From Sambucus nigra (taxonomy: Eukaryota; Streptophyta; Magnoliopsida; Dipsacales; Adoxaceae): a DNA stretch of 64,000 nt. Position numbers and translations under genes: made by a program. The notes under the pieces were generated by a model. It had not been told where the DNA came from and searched no databases. It worked only from the letters and a program-made list of their open reading frames with translations. Numbering within the stretch: the stretch's first letter is position 1; the number at the start of each line of letters is the position of its first letter. Shown here one piece after another: positions 23,446 to 35,275 of this stretch. Where the stretch lies: assembly GCA_949130495.1 (NCBI GenBank), contig CASBWL010000040.1, positions 2,594,674 through 2,658,673 of the forward strand. Direction: 5' to 3'.

Positions 23446-24180
23446 GTGTATCAACATGGACCAAATGTGTCCTTCACAAACTGTAAGCCTTTGTGGTAAC
23501 AGTTACATTTTGGTCATAGTGGATTATTTCACTCAATTCACTTGGGTAGCCTTCCTTAAACAAAAATCCGAGATATTTCATTTATTATTATTTTACGTAT
23601 TGAAAATCCGAGACATTCCTTAAACTGTAATCCTTAGTGATAGAGGAGGTGAATTCAAAGACTTGGGTGTAACAGAATATTGTGACTATAATCGCTACAA
23701 ACACGAATTCAGTGCTCCTAAAATGCCACAACAAAATGGTATAGCTGAGCATTAAAATCGCACAATTCAAGAGATGTCTAGGGTAATGACACATGCTAAG
23801 AACTTGCCAAAACACTTTTGGATTGAGGCAGTTCAGACAGCATGTCACAAAGTCAATAGGGGTTATCTTAGGAAATATACCTAACAAACTTCCTATGAAC
23901 TCTGGTATGGCAAAAATCCCAATTAAAAATATTTTTGAACATTTGGGAGTATTTGTTATGTTTATAAAGGCAGATAACACCAGTCTAAATTTGAAACCCG
24001 TGGCGACAAAGAAATCTTTTTGGGTTACTCTCTTAATAGTCGGGCCTATCGTGTTTATAATTTGCTTACCAAAGTTCTTATGGTAACGTTGCTCATTTTG
24101 CATGCTTTATTTCTCTAGTAGAACCAAATAATGTGAATAAATCACTAAATGACTCTTTTTGGATTGATGCTATGTAAGAG
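23446..24180 (+). pseudogene. SIRE integrase core and C-terminus
   Basis: After the solo LTR the integrase core resumes: NSYILVIVDYFTQFTWVAFL (23498-23557; first catalytic Asp in the IVD motif), then, shifted, ISDRGGEFKD (about 23632-23660; second Asp), then FSAPKMPQQNGIAEH (about 23710-23754; catalytic Glu retained). The three acidic residues are thus present, but stops and at least two frameshifts separate them. The minus-strand frame at 23588-24103 is a shadow. Confidence 0.75.
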
Positions 24181-25643
24181 GAGCTCACTCGATTCAAGAG
24201 TCGTGATGTGTGGTATCTAGTGCCTCGGTCAGAAAATAAAAGGGTTATCGAAATTAGATGGATTATTAAAAATAAAACCGATGAATCTGGGATGATAGTT
24301 AGAAATAAAGCCAGATTAGTGGCTCAAGGTTAATCTCAGAATAAAGGAATAGACTTCGAGGAAACATTTCCCCTGTTACTCGCCTCGAGTTTGTTCGATT
24401 ACTCTTAGAAATAGACTGTCGTTCACACTTCACACTTTTTCAAATGAATGTAAAATCTGCATTTCTTAATGGTATTTTTATAAAAAAAAACTATGTTGAA
24501 CAGCCTAAAGGCTTCATTGACCCTCATTACCCAAACCATGTCTATCGATTGAAATAGGAATTATATGGTTTAAAGCAAGCCCCTAGGGCTTGATATGAAT
24601 GTCTGTCGACCTTTCATATCAATAAAGGATTCAACGAGGTGGCAATGACCAAACATTATTCGTTAAAAATTTTAACAAACATGTCTTAATCGCTCAGGTT
24701 TACATAGAGGACATTATCTTTGGATCAACATACCCGACTGAAGTTAAAAACTTTTCAAATGTTATACATGGGGAGTTCTAAATGTCATTAATGGGGGAGC
24801 TACAATATTTCTTAGGCCTCCAAGTCAAACAAATGTCTGATGGGTTATTTATTTCGCAATCCAAATACGCAATAGAATTAGTAAAGAAATTCGAACTAGA
24901 AAATATCAAAGACGCTAGGACACCCATGAGTACCTCAGCCAAATTATCGAAAGATAAATATGGGAAACCTATTGATCCTACCTTGTATAGAAGTATGATA
25001 GGAAGCCAATTATACCTCACTGCCTCGCATCCGGATATAATGTATGATGTATGTGTGTTACCTTCTATCAAAGCGCTCCTAAAGAAAGTCACTTATTATA
25101 TGTCAAAAGGACTATAAAATATGTCAAAGGCACTATCAATCGAGGAATTTGGTACACAAACGACACATCTAGCACGATCATAGGCTACATTAATGCTAAT
25201 TGGGTTGGCTGTTCCGATGATAGCAAAAGCACATCAGGCACGTGTTATTACATAGGTAATAAATTTGTAGGATGGAATAGTAAGAAACAAAATTGAACTT
25301 CGCTTTCCACAGCCAAATCAGAATATATAGCCACAGGTAGCTGTTGTGCTCAATTGATGTGGATTAAGCAAATGTTAAGTGACTATGGCATTAATGAAGA
25401 TAAATTACATCTCTATTGTGATAATTAAAGTGCGATTAATATTTCCAAAAATCTAGTTCAACATTCGTGTACTAAACACATAAAGATTGGACATCACTTT
25501 ACACGTAAATTGGTAGAATCTAAGGAATTGGAAATCACCTATTTACCCACAGAACTTCAATTAGCAGATTTGTTCACTAAGCCACTAGATCACTCAAGAG
25601 TTGAATCTTTAAGGAAGTTTATTGGCATGATACATCCTGAATA
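24180..25643 (+). pseudogene. SIRE reverse transcriptase and RNase H
   Basis: RT opens with ELTRFKSRDVWYLVPR (24182-24230) and RWIIKNKTDESG, then RLVAQG with a stop. The catalytic YVDD equivalent near 24700-24725 is degraded: it reads VYIEDIIFGST, with the first Asp of the pair replaced by Glu. The open frame 24782-25117 carries GELQYFLGLQVKQ and MIGSQLYLTASHPDI. RNase H runs 25110-25640: NANWVGCSDDSKSTSG, KSEYIA and YCDN for the catalytic acids, ending ELQLADLFTKPLDHSR, the classic copia C-terminus. Stops at about 24780, 25294 and 25426 break it. The minus-strand frame at 24778-25092 is a shadow. Confidence 0.85.
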
Positions 25644-25705
25644 GTATCTATCTTCTTTTAATATATCCTCATGTCATACTCATGCTTATAATTGATCTTT
25701 GAGGA

Positions 25706-26060
25706 TTCTTGCCTTCAAGTAATAAAAATCTTTATTAGACCTCATTAACATAAAGTATTAGCAAATCTCAAAGATCCCTAATTAGGTCCCATATATCTTG
25801 ATGATCCCATTCATACCATTTAAAATTCTCTAAGTATTGGGAGAACATTGGGCAGGGACAACATAAAAAAATTGAGAAAACTCAAGAAATAGTCAGTTGG
25901 GAAGGAATGTGACTCCGGCTTTAGCAACAAATTGGAAGAAAATCCAATGTCCTATGTCAATATTTTAATAATCCATGGGACATTCCCATAACCCAACCAT
26001 TACCTGGGAAGGGATGTAACAAAATCTGAAGGCCTCTATTGTATTCGCAATAATTATGTA
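25706..26060 (-). pseudogene. Fragment of Tat accessory ORF (second copy)
   Basis: The same minus-strand VPAQ/NGMNGI-type segment as at 13480-13180, with different point changes, truncated after about 110 codons at the junction with the SIRE 3' end. It shows that the repeat X' came from a Tat-type element and not from an LTR alone. Confidence 0.55.
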
Positions 26061-26073
26061 AACCATCTTTACA

Positions 26074-26086
26074 TACACACACACAC

Positions 26087-26180
<94 letters not shown>
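26074..26180. repeat. (CA)n(TA)n compound microsatellite
   Basis: About 24 CA units (one CG interruption) followed by about 30 TA units. The equivalent place in copy X (13500-13524) has only a short TA run. Confidence 0.95.
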
Positions 26181-26182
<2 letters not shown>

Positions 26183-26775
26183 TAACAAACTATGGAGGTG
26201 AAAATTAACTCTGGTGCTCTTTAACTTAAAGAGGAAAGTGTTGGATAATTAACAGAACTCACACTAACGGGAGTATTAGTGGGTTGGAACAGTTTCCAAG
26301 ACAAAACTCATCGTCAACTGGCACACCCCCAAATGATGGCTTAAGCACACAATCTCTATGTGGGTTAACGATTGCATATCTGCCAGCACACCCTTAGAAA
26401 TTTTAGAGAATATTACGGAAGTTCCACCTATAAGATTATCCAAGAAAATTTATACACAATAATTAATAATATCCTTCAACCATGGCCTTTAAGGACGTCC
26501 AAGTGATGTCAACCATCGCTACCGATCAGATTAAAGGAGTAAGCAAACCCCTGCACCCACAACCGGCTGCAAGGTTTTGGGTGTGTCTTAACCACATATG
26601 AGGAGAGGACACGTGTCCAATGACCCTATCAAAGATCTTGAGGAAAACGGATAAAGACTTTTGATACCGACCTATCGAGAATCTAAATCTCAAAAGTAAA
26701 TACAGCTAAATTTGGATGGATATATAAGGTGAAGATTCTTACATGACTCGACCTGTTTTCCCTTTCGCTATAAAC

Positions 26776-26802
26776 TAAGAGTAAACCCATGCGATGTGCG
26801 GG
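26776..26802 (-). mobile_element. Helitron-like 3' terminus (candidate, second copy)
   Basis: Paralogue of 14116-14142 with the same layout: hairpin arms around GCGATG, then TTTACTCTTAG on the minus strand. Shared by ancestry with copy X, so not independent support. Confidence 0.35.
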
Positions 26803-28041
26803 CTAGACTATTGTGATAGTCATTTTCTCGCAAAAATCACTCTTATACATTAGAAAATGGTGATATTGATTGTGTTTCGTGAAAAGGAAAAAAAATCGGA
26901 AAAATTGTCGCAGATAGATTAATAACATATTAAATGTGAAAAATGGAATGTGTATAAATTGACAAATATTCGTTCCACATATTATAATCAAGTCTTTCAT
27001 ATAACAGTAAATAATATTTTTACAAATTATGGAACTCCCATTAGAAAAAGGATATGAGAATTATCTTTTCCAAATAATAGTAAGAATACATGAATGCAAG
27101 ACGGAATACTAATAGTTTCATAAGAGGATAACATAATGAGTGAGAAGAAAAAGAATCTCCAATGCACTCGATATCTATGTTATTTTCTTCCTCCATGCCT
27201 AAGTAACAAACATTATATCATCTTCATTTATGAAAACCATGAAATTTCTTACAAAGTTGTAGTTCGGTAAAATATCCCCAACACAGTAATATTAATCTAA
27301 TAAAACCCAACAGGAGCAAAGAAAAAGTATCCCACAAACGATAGATCTCAAAGCTAATAACAAAAACATTGAAGCCTCTTCTATACCATACAAATTTCAA
27401 AATGGGAGAAGATAAGAAGGAACCGACCACCAAATTTCAACCTCTTTAACATAAACAAATTAACTTGATAAAATGACAATCTGAACTAAAACAGAGCAAC
27501 CAAAACTAATAATTAAGAAACCTTTATTTCAGTTATGGAAACACGTCAAACCACTAGATTTCTCTCACTCAACACATTATAAAAAAATAGCCACATTAAA
27601 ACTCAAAACATCTACTCATCAAACCCTAGAATAAGTATATATATCCATTGTTTAATAACCAATAACCACACTTTTTATCTCCATAATCGATTTTGAACTG
27701 GAGAATTTAAGTTTAACATTATTTAAAAATAAAATAGATTATATAAAAGGCGAAATCAAACTATTTGAGGAAATAGATTTTTTTACAAAAACACGATTCA
27801 TGTCCATCTCTCTATTGTCCCTCTTCTAAACCCTAACATTCTTATGCACAAAATCCTCTCACTAAAGAGTTATATTTGTAACGTTTCTTTTCTAGATAGA
27901 CACTTCACAATTTATTAAGATTCAATAATAGCAAGATCCAAACTCTACACCCATGTTGTTATAGAAATGCCTCCACCATAAATACTTACATATCAAAATA
28001 AATCCAAAACCCTAAATGCCCAAAACCCATTTCACCCTTGA

Positions 28042-30240
28042 ACAAATTCACTCACTCTTCTCAACAAACTCAATAAAACCCACAACCCATTTACCCATAG
28101 ACACTGAATCTCAAGAATCATAAGAGGGTGGACTAATGGAGTTGCAACAAATTCAAGAGAGAGACAAAGTTTGTGATAGTGGCTCAGATGAAGACTTACT
28201 TATATATAGATACTGAGAGAGCAGGGAAACGTGAGAAGGGGTAGGGAAAACTGAGAGGTAGAGGATTAATAAATGGTTTTATAATTAAGGGTTACTTATT
28301 TCCTGCACAGGCTCTTTCGTTTGTTTAGGATCGAACATGAATACCAAGAATGATGGAGGTCACGGTAATAATATCACACTTCCTTAATAATAAAAATATT
28401 GTGTATTCAAGAGATAGAGAGAGTAAACGACACAGGAGTGTGAAGATTGATAGAGAGGGTTTCGGGAGAAATAATTGAGATTGCCACGTCAATTGGTTTG
28501 TTGAAAATGATATATAAATAGTTTTGTCCTGTTTACAATAGCTATATAGATGTAACCCTCACCCTAAGGAAAAGGGGCATGTAACCATTAATATTAGGAC
28601 AAGACTAATAAGAGAGAAACACCCCGTGGACATAGGCATATTGTCGAACCAGGTATATATTGTTTATATGCTAAGGTGATTTAATTACTTCATACTCGGC
28701 TTTCTTTGTGTTAATTATCACTTGTAGGATTTTACACCTTACAAGTGGCAATTCATGTTTTTGAGTCCAATTTTGGGCCTACACAACAACAGGTTTTTTA
28801 CTTAACACAAACACAACCCGTACAGAATATGATACGACATAACTAAAATGATTTCATAAGTTTTACTCTTAATTAAATAGAATTAGACACAATAATCTGA
28901 ACAAAAACACGATAAGACACGATTACCATGACTCATAATTTTGATAAGAACATGACACAACTTCGTGTAAAAAAGACCCGGTACAAATGCGACATGAACA
29001 CAACATATCATCTCAACTTCATATCAATTTTCTGTCGATCTATGTCCTATTTTTATGTTGCTTGTAAAATTATCACCCCTATTTTTTATCTATTAGCCAA
29101 TATCTTTTAAGATGAATTTTGTCCTTACTATTTGTCAGTTTTATTGAAACATGACTATTAGCCTCTCAAAATTTTAAAGAGGGAAAAAAATTCAATTGTT
29201 AAAAAAATATTAATATTTTATTGATTTTGGATAGTTGTATGTCTTAAAATTATATTCATATTATGTCTATGTGAGAATCTTAATCAATTGAGGTATTAAT
29301 CTCAAATTTATCAAAATATAATATCTAACAAAAAGCTATTGAGTTTATCCAATTGGTATGAAAGCAATTAATTTTCTATTACGTCATTTTGATGGTTAAT
29401 AAAGTTATAATCTTTTTTGGAGATAAGACATCTCTCTAAGTAAGTGCATAGTCTCCGACAATTACACACACGGAATAACACATTATTGTGTGCAATCAAG
29501 ATCAAGAGAGAAATCAATTTCCACTTTAAAAATATAGGAACACAAATTTGGATCAAATTAAAGCTACAAACAAAAATATGACCTCTTTAAGAATACACGT
29601 AAAATCAGTAATTTTAAGATCATATTATATAAAAATATAAATGGATTATGCTTAACCCAAAATTTTACGAATTTTTATCAATTTTTCCCTGATGCATGAA
29701 AACCCCCTGATATTCCTACAAGTACCTAAAAGCTTCATGGTAAATTAATTGGGCTTAAAGGAACTAAATAATATAATTTTGGTTTGCACAGTTATCACAA
29801 ATATCCTTTAGTAAAATAGTCATAACTCACTCATCACAAGTCTAAATGAAGTTATTCATAGCTCACTGGAAAGAAGATTTCAAGACCTTTCGTTTAGTAT
29901 ATGGTTAACCCCTAATTTAATGTACATAATAACGACAATAATTTGAAGTGATGAAAAACTCCAAGCCTCAAAATTTTGGAGTTCTACAAGTCAAGTCTTT
30001 TATTTTTTATTTTTTTTATTTTTTTTATGAATAGGGACAGTACCCCCACAAGTTTTATTAGAAATCATAGAGAAAAAGCCTCTCTAGTGGCACTTACAAG
30101 CATTGGGGAACAATAGTAAATTTTGGGCTTTATAAATAGCCCCATTACAAAAATATATCGTAACAACTTAGGAATATACTAATTTGGAGACAAAAGTCCC
30201 AAAACAAAAAGACTAATATAACTATAGTATACGGATCAGT
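28042..30240. other. LTR-like debris, no gene
   Basis: No coding domain. Two LTR hallmarks are seen. One is a TATATAAATAG box near 28512 followed by CCCCGTGGACATAGG and GTCGAACCA near 28625-28655, the U5 phrase common in plant copia LTRs. The other is TTGGTATGAAAGCAATT near 29353, like a decayed copia primer site. They are about 700 bp apart and need not belong together. The rest (29400-30240) is AT-rich with poly-T near 30000 and nothing I recognise. Confidence 0.4.
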
Positions 30241-30779
30241 CAGTCTTCGCTAACCTAGGGTGGATCTGTAGCGGGGATAACCTAATATTGAAAATTTTGC
30301 ACCAGTGAGAATCAAAATCATGTATTTTTTAGGCAAAAGGTAAGGATGAGTTAATGAGACCAATCTGGTGGAAACAATTTTCAATAAGGGTTACACTAGT
30401 GAGAATCAAAATCAAGTCTTTTAGTTTTCCAAATTCTAGTTTATTTAAAGTTCTTTTTAATATCTATGGATGGAGGGATGTTCCAATATCGTATATAAAG
30501 ATTCACATTTTATCAAATATAAATAGATTTTTTCTTAAGAAGTGGACTCTTCTTGTTTTTTCTATTAACATTTGGTGGAATCCAATTAGGGACGAGTGTT
30601 ACTCCACCTCTTTGGTGGATTCCTTAGAGTGTGAGTGTGTTACCTGAGTTTACACTTGTGTTATTTCCTTCTCTTTCATTATTTGGTGTCAATTTGTATC
30701 AAATATTTAGTTGTGATGTCCAAATATCATCTTCACGTCCCGAATATTGATGCATCAGTACGCGAATGAGGCAAAGGTG

Positions 30780-31622
30780 ACATTGAAATGGATTATATTA
30801 GGAGACAAGTGCAACGAATCCGTCGACAATTGATACACTACAAAGCTTAGGAATATGATGATTAGCGTCATGTTTTAGAGAATGAATTATCACATGATGA
30901 ATATTAGATTAACCCCTTTTACAATGCCCATGACTGAGTATTAAAAAAAAGGCTCCTTTGAATCGTAGACGTGGAAGAAACCAATCCTGTCACCCTAGAT
31001 ATATCAAAGTTGACATTCCAGAATTTGAAGGTCAAATGAGAGGCGATGAGTTAAATTATTGGCCCAACACCATGGAGATAATCTCTGACTACTAAGAAGT
31101 TCCAAAATCAGAAAAGTAAAGTCGTTTGCCATTAAGTTGAAGAAATATTCTTCTATTTGGTGGGAACATCTAAAGAAAAAATGTGATCGTGAAGGAAAAA
31201 TAAGCATTATAACATGGGAGAAGATGAAAAAGTAGTTAAAGAATAAATTATTGCCTAGTCATTACTTATAAGATGTTTTTATTAAGTTTCATAACCTTAA
31301 GCAAAATGAGTTGTCTGTGTTGAAGTATTCAAAACAATTTGATCATCTCATGATGTGTTGTGATTTATCTGATCGAAAGAATTAACGATTGCTCGCTATA
31401 TTGCTGGTTTAAGCCCTGAAATTTCAAATGTTGTCCAATTTCAACCTTATTGGACTTAGCATGGTGTGGTTAATTTGTCCATAAATGTGGAAAGACAACT
31501 CAAGGAGAAACGTAATGTTCGAACTTGGAGTCAAGAAGGAAGTTCCAATCGGGCGAGTAATTCTACTTCCAATCCTTCAAAGACATCTTATTTCAATCCA
31601 ACGTCGAATCAAGATGTAAAGG
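30780..31622 (+). pseudogene. Ty3/gypsy gag fragment
   Basis: With shifts and stops the plus strand reads VDIPEFEGQMRGDELN (31010-31057), KLKKYSSIWWEHLKKKCDRE (about 31135-31195), TWEKMKK, FHNLKQNELSVLKYSKQFDH (about 31288-31348), IARYIAGLSPEISNVVQFQP (about 31387-31446), then NVERQLKEKRNV. This is the Retrotrans_gag core of a gypsy family distinct from Tat1. A possible primer site (TTGGTGTCA at 30684) lies upstream. Coding stops at 31622, where the Tat2 LTR begins, so Tat2 seems to have landed in this gag. The minus-strand frame at 31004-31207 is a shadow. Confidence 0.75.
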
Positions 31623-32300
31623 TGTGAGTACAGAAAATATCACAATGCAGAAATCCAAAAAAATAATCACAAAGACAAAAAGTAAAAGATCAAAACACAA
31701 TGATGTACGTGGTTTGATAACTTGCCTACATCCACGGAGAGGTTACATACTTTTATTAAGTGTCTCTCAAAGTCTCAAGTTATAATCCCTTAGCCCTAGG
31801 TCAGGGTGTATAATTTATAGATGTGTTATCATAGAGTTTGGGTTGTGAAAGGAATCCAAACTAACACGTGGATAAGCCAAGGAATACCTAAATATCTCCT
31901 CTGAGATTATTGGTATGTGATTTGACTATATCCGTAAGTGTTCTAATGTATATTAAATATTCAAGTGTTAACTAATTAATGATTTGGGTTGGGCAGCGTG
32001 TTGATCCATCTAGGCTGGTCGGCTACTCTCACAAATTATATCAAATTGACTCTCATAATTGCCCCTGGAATCTTTTGGCTAGCAGTTTTGGGCTAATATA
32101 TTTTAAATAGGCCCAAGGTCTAAGGCCTGACGTGATGCTCAAGACCGGCGTGGCATACTTGTGATTTATGAGACCTAAAGGGTACGCTGGTCATCTTGGA
32201 GTAACTGGAGCGCTAAAATCTTCCTAGGGAAGCGTGGCTAATCATTTGAGATTTTTAAAACTAGTTCAAGTGCAAACTCAACCGTTAGTTCATTGATCAT
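31623..32300 (-). mobile_element. 3' LTR of Tat2 (inner edge uncertain)
   Basis: The outer edge is TGTGAGTACAG at 31623 (CTCACA on the minus strand), placed exactly where the gypsy gag breaks off. GTACGTGGTTTG and CATCCACGGAGAGG near 31710-31745 resemble conserved LTR phrases of plant elements. The inner edge should lie before the accessory ORF (32481); a pyrimidine tract on the plus strand at about 32325-32350 may be the minus-strand polypurine tract. No second LTR is present, as the 5' end of Tat2 is lost. Confidence 0.45.
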
Positions 32301-32480
32301 AGTCGTCCTTGCATATACTCTATCTCTAAGCTTCCTTATTTTCTTTCTGCTTCAAAATTAGAGTTTTTCTTCTTCTCTAGAGCTTCGCTGATTCTTATAC
32401 GTGTAGTTTTTCATTCTCTAAGATTTTTCCTTGGAACTTATTTTATAGTTATAATTAGGGGTTTTCTTCCTTATTTAATC

Positions 32481-35275
32481 ATGAAGATGTTGGATAACAA
32501 ATCGGTAGAAGAATTTAGGCATCAATACTATATTCCTGATTGGGTAGTTATCGACAATTCCCCTATCCCATGGATTCCTGTGATATTGAGGAGGGTAACT
32601 GGATTCACACCCTTCTGATAATTCAGGGGGGGTTAACATTTACCCTAAATGAGTTGTTTCTTAGGTTCATTAGATACTTTGAAATTGTACCCGCTCAATG
32701 TGCCTGAAATTTTTGGAAGATAGTTAATGGAGTCCATAGAATAAACACCATCTATGGAACAAAATTAGGTATTCCTCAGCTATGCTACTTCTACGTGTAG
32801 TCACGAACCAAGGAAGGTTTGTTGTACTTGAAGACCAGAAAGGTAGAGCGGGTTTTAGTAGTAAATCGTCCCGATTCCCATAAGGAATATTGGGAACGTG
32901 GTTTTATTACTAGGAACTGACAGTATCCTCCTACTTCTGCGGGCGAGAGACAATGGGGCCCTGTGATTTTTATTATGGAGAGGCCAAAATAGGTCACTTC
33001 TTCTTTTATTTTCATTCTTGTCTGTTGACTTCTTGCTCTCTTTATTCGTATTATTTTGGCTGATATTCTTCCTCCCTTATTTTTGCATCTCGTACCAAAA
33101 ATTAGGAACCTGATATCAGTGAGATTGATGTTGATGAGCTTATGAAGGCTTGGAGAATTAAAGAAAGGTTGGCAGAAGGTGAGCATCCGAGGTCGGTGGC
33201 CTTTCTGTTAGAGTATAAGAATACTGGCATTGCTCATCCGGTTGATAAAGTCCTAATTTGAAAGCTCCTGAGATCGACCCTTATGATCTTATAGTGATAA
33301 AGGAGGAGGAAGAAAGTTCTTAAGAGGAGGAAGAGGAAGAAAAAGAAGAGGAGGAGGAGGAGGAGGACGAGGAGGAGGAGAAGAGGAGGAAGAAGAAGAA
33401 GAAGATATAGCCCCCTTGCTCAAGAGAAAGAAGTTGAAGCCACCTGATGATGAGGATGACCAATTTGTATTATCTGATCGGCTTAAGTCACTAAAACCAT
33501 CTGATACTGGATCCCCGAGAACCAGTGACTCTAGCCTACTAGACAAGGGGAAAGATAAGGAAAATGACAGGGAGAAGAGGAAGGAAGTATAAGAGAAGAA
33601 GAGAGAGAGACAGAAAGACAAAGGGAAGAGGAGAAAAGAAAAAGAAAAATAGAGGAGGGGGCCAAAAGGAGGTTGGATCCTGTTGTAGCTGTTGAAGGGC
33701 CCATTGTGGGTGATGCCCCCTATCTTGTGCCTGGTTTAGTAAAGAAGGCAGTGCTCTCCACTGACTGCGAGCATTCTTCGAGGTTGGGATCGTCCCAACT
33801 TACCCTGAAAACTGCTCAGGGGATGTCCCTAGTGAGTTCTTATACTTGAACTCTATTACTCTTTTTTGTTTCCTTTCCTTCAAACTAGCTCTATAATTTT
33901 ATTTCTCTTCATGTAGTTATTATTGGATTTCACGACTCTCCTGAACGACCATGCTGATAGGCCCAGGAGGGAGCAGGAGCTGAAGGATGCTGTGAAGGCT
34001 GAGAAGAAAGCCTTTGCTGAAGCTCGACATGCTTGGGAGTAGGAGAAAGGAAAGTTGTCCAAAGCTCTCATTGAGATCGAGGCATCCCAGAAGAAGGTGT
34101 TTGTCAAAAAGGATGAGCTCATCAAGGAGAATCAGAGCCTGAAGATCAAGATTACCAAGTTAGAGGGTGACCTTATTACTCAGGACAAGGACACCAGCTA
34201 TCGTGAGGGCTTCAATAAAGCATATGATGATGTAGAGGGGAAGTTCACCTACGGTTGCAAGGTTGCCTTCAAAAAGGGTCAGGACCAAGCCCTAAAGGGA
34301 GTCAGAATCTCAGCTGAGTCTAATCATTTCAGTCTTCACTCCCCTGGTCCTGATCTTTATGAGGAAGATGAGGAAGTTGATGCTCGTTGCCCTGCTAGCA
34401 CAGAGATTATTACTACTAATTGTGAAATAAACGCTGGCTAAAGTTCTGAAGCTGCTGACAAGGGGAAACGCCGTGGTGGAAAAACAGTTGGTTTGTAGAC
34501 TAGGAGTTCACTTTTTTTTCTTTTTTCCTTATACAAGTTTTTTTATATTTGATAATATGTACTTCTCCTTTAGAGCCAGCTGTAATTTCCTAGGCCACCA
34601 TTTCTTGAAGTGAATGAAAAATGATCTTGTTTTATACCTACTGGTGTCTTATTTGTGTTTGCTAACTACTGTTTGTTTTAATGACTGTAGACCATTAATT
34701 CAGATGAATATATCCTGGTTGGATCCCGCCTAGGGAAGATCCTTGGTCCAAACCTCAACTTTAAGTCTCGCAAAGCCTTTGTAAAGATGTGCAAATACCT
34801 AAGAGCAAGAAACCAGCAGTACAAAGACTAATCCGAATTGGTCACGAAATTAAAAGATAATATTCAAGAGACAGAGGGCATTGGTGCCTCAGTTCAGGAA
34901 GAAGTCAATACCTTGATAGCTAAGCTCCTGGAGAATACTAAGGTTAGCCAAGTAGTCGAAGTCCTCTAAGTCGAGAATGATGCTCTAAAGAGGGAGGTAG
35001 TTAGGATGAAAATCAAGGTTGTTGGGCTTTACGAGCAAGTGGGGAGATTGAGAAATGCCATTAAAATGGGACCCCAAGAAGCCTGGTCAAAAGGATATAG
35101 TGATGGTTGGGCAGATGCCCCAACAAATCTTAAAGAGGATGAGGATGTAGATTTCTCCTGTAGGTGGCTGAGCACCCTTAGGGAGGTCAAGATACCTAAG
35201 GAGTCTAGGCAGTGCTACAAATACCAGGCTGAATGTGTCGCCTACTGCCATAATCCTTTCTCAAAGGATGATTGA
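32481..35275 (+). pseudogene. Tat2 antisense accessory ORF (Transposase_28-like)
   Basis: Runs opposite to Tat2 pol. From ATG 32481 (MKMLDNKSVEEFRHQYYIPD) the N-terminal domain continues, with shifts, as FEIVPAQ, FWKIVNGVHRINTIYGT (about 32670-32765) and SHKEYWERGF (about 32870-32900), a pattern of the plant putative gypsy-type transposon family. Then follow a Glu/Lys-rich acidic tract (33300-33410), a linker ending in KDKENDREKRKE (33545-33660), a coiled-coil frame (34055-34441, LIEIEASQKKVFVKK...) with EGFNKAYDD and FKKGQDQALK, and a final helical frame (35006-35275) ending near SKDD. Tat1 shares these blocks. Function is unknown; a regulatory or structural role is only a guess. Stops at about 32615 and later break it. 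Confidence 0.65.

Larger units (their letters stand above)
25706..28041. repeat. Large direct repeat, copy X' (second Tat 3' end)
   Basis: Second copy of 13137-15353. On the minus strand, 26060-25706 is again the N-terminal part of the Transposase_28-like accessory ORF, cut off at 25706 where the SIRE copy ends. Then follow a polypurine tract (26228-26238), LTR start TGTTGGATAATT at 26239, a TATATAAG box at 26721-26728 and the Helitron-like palindrome at 26776-26802. Compared with copy X it carries a long CA/TA microsatellite and an extra ~27 bp near 26945. Confidence 0.85.

Noticed and set aside
33289..33621. Ser/Pro-rich minus-strand protein
   Set aside because: Complement of the Glu/Lys-coding purine tract of the Tat2 accessory ORF.
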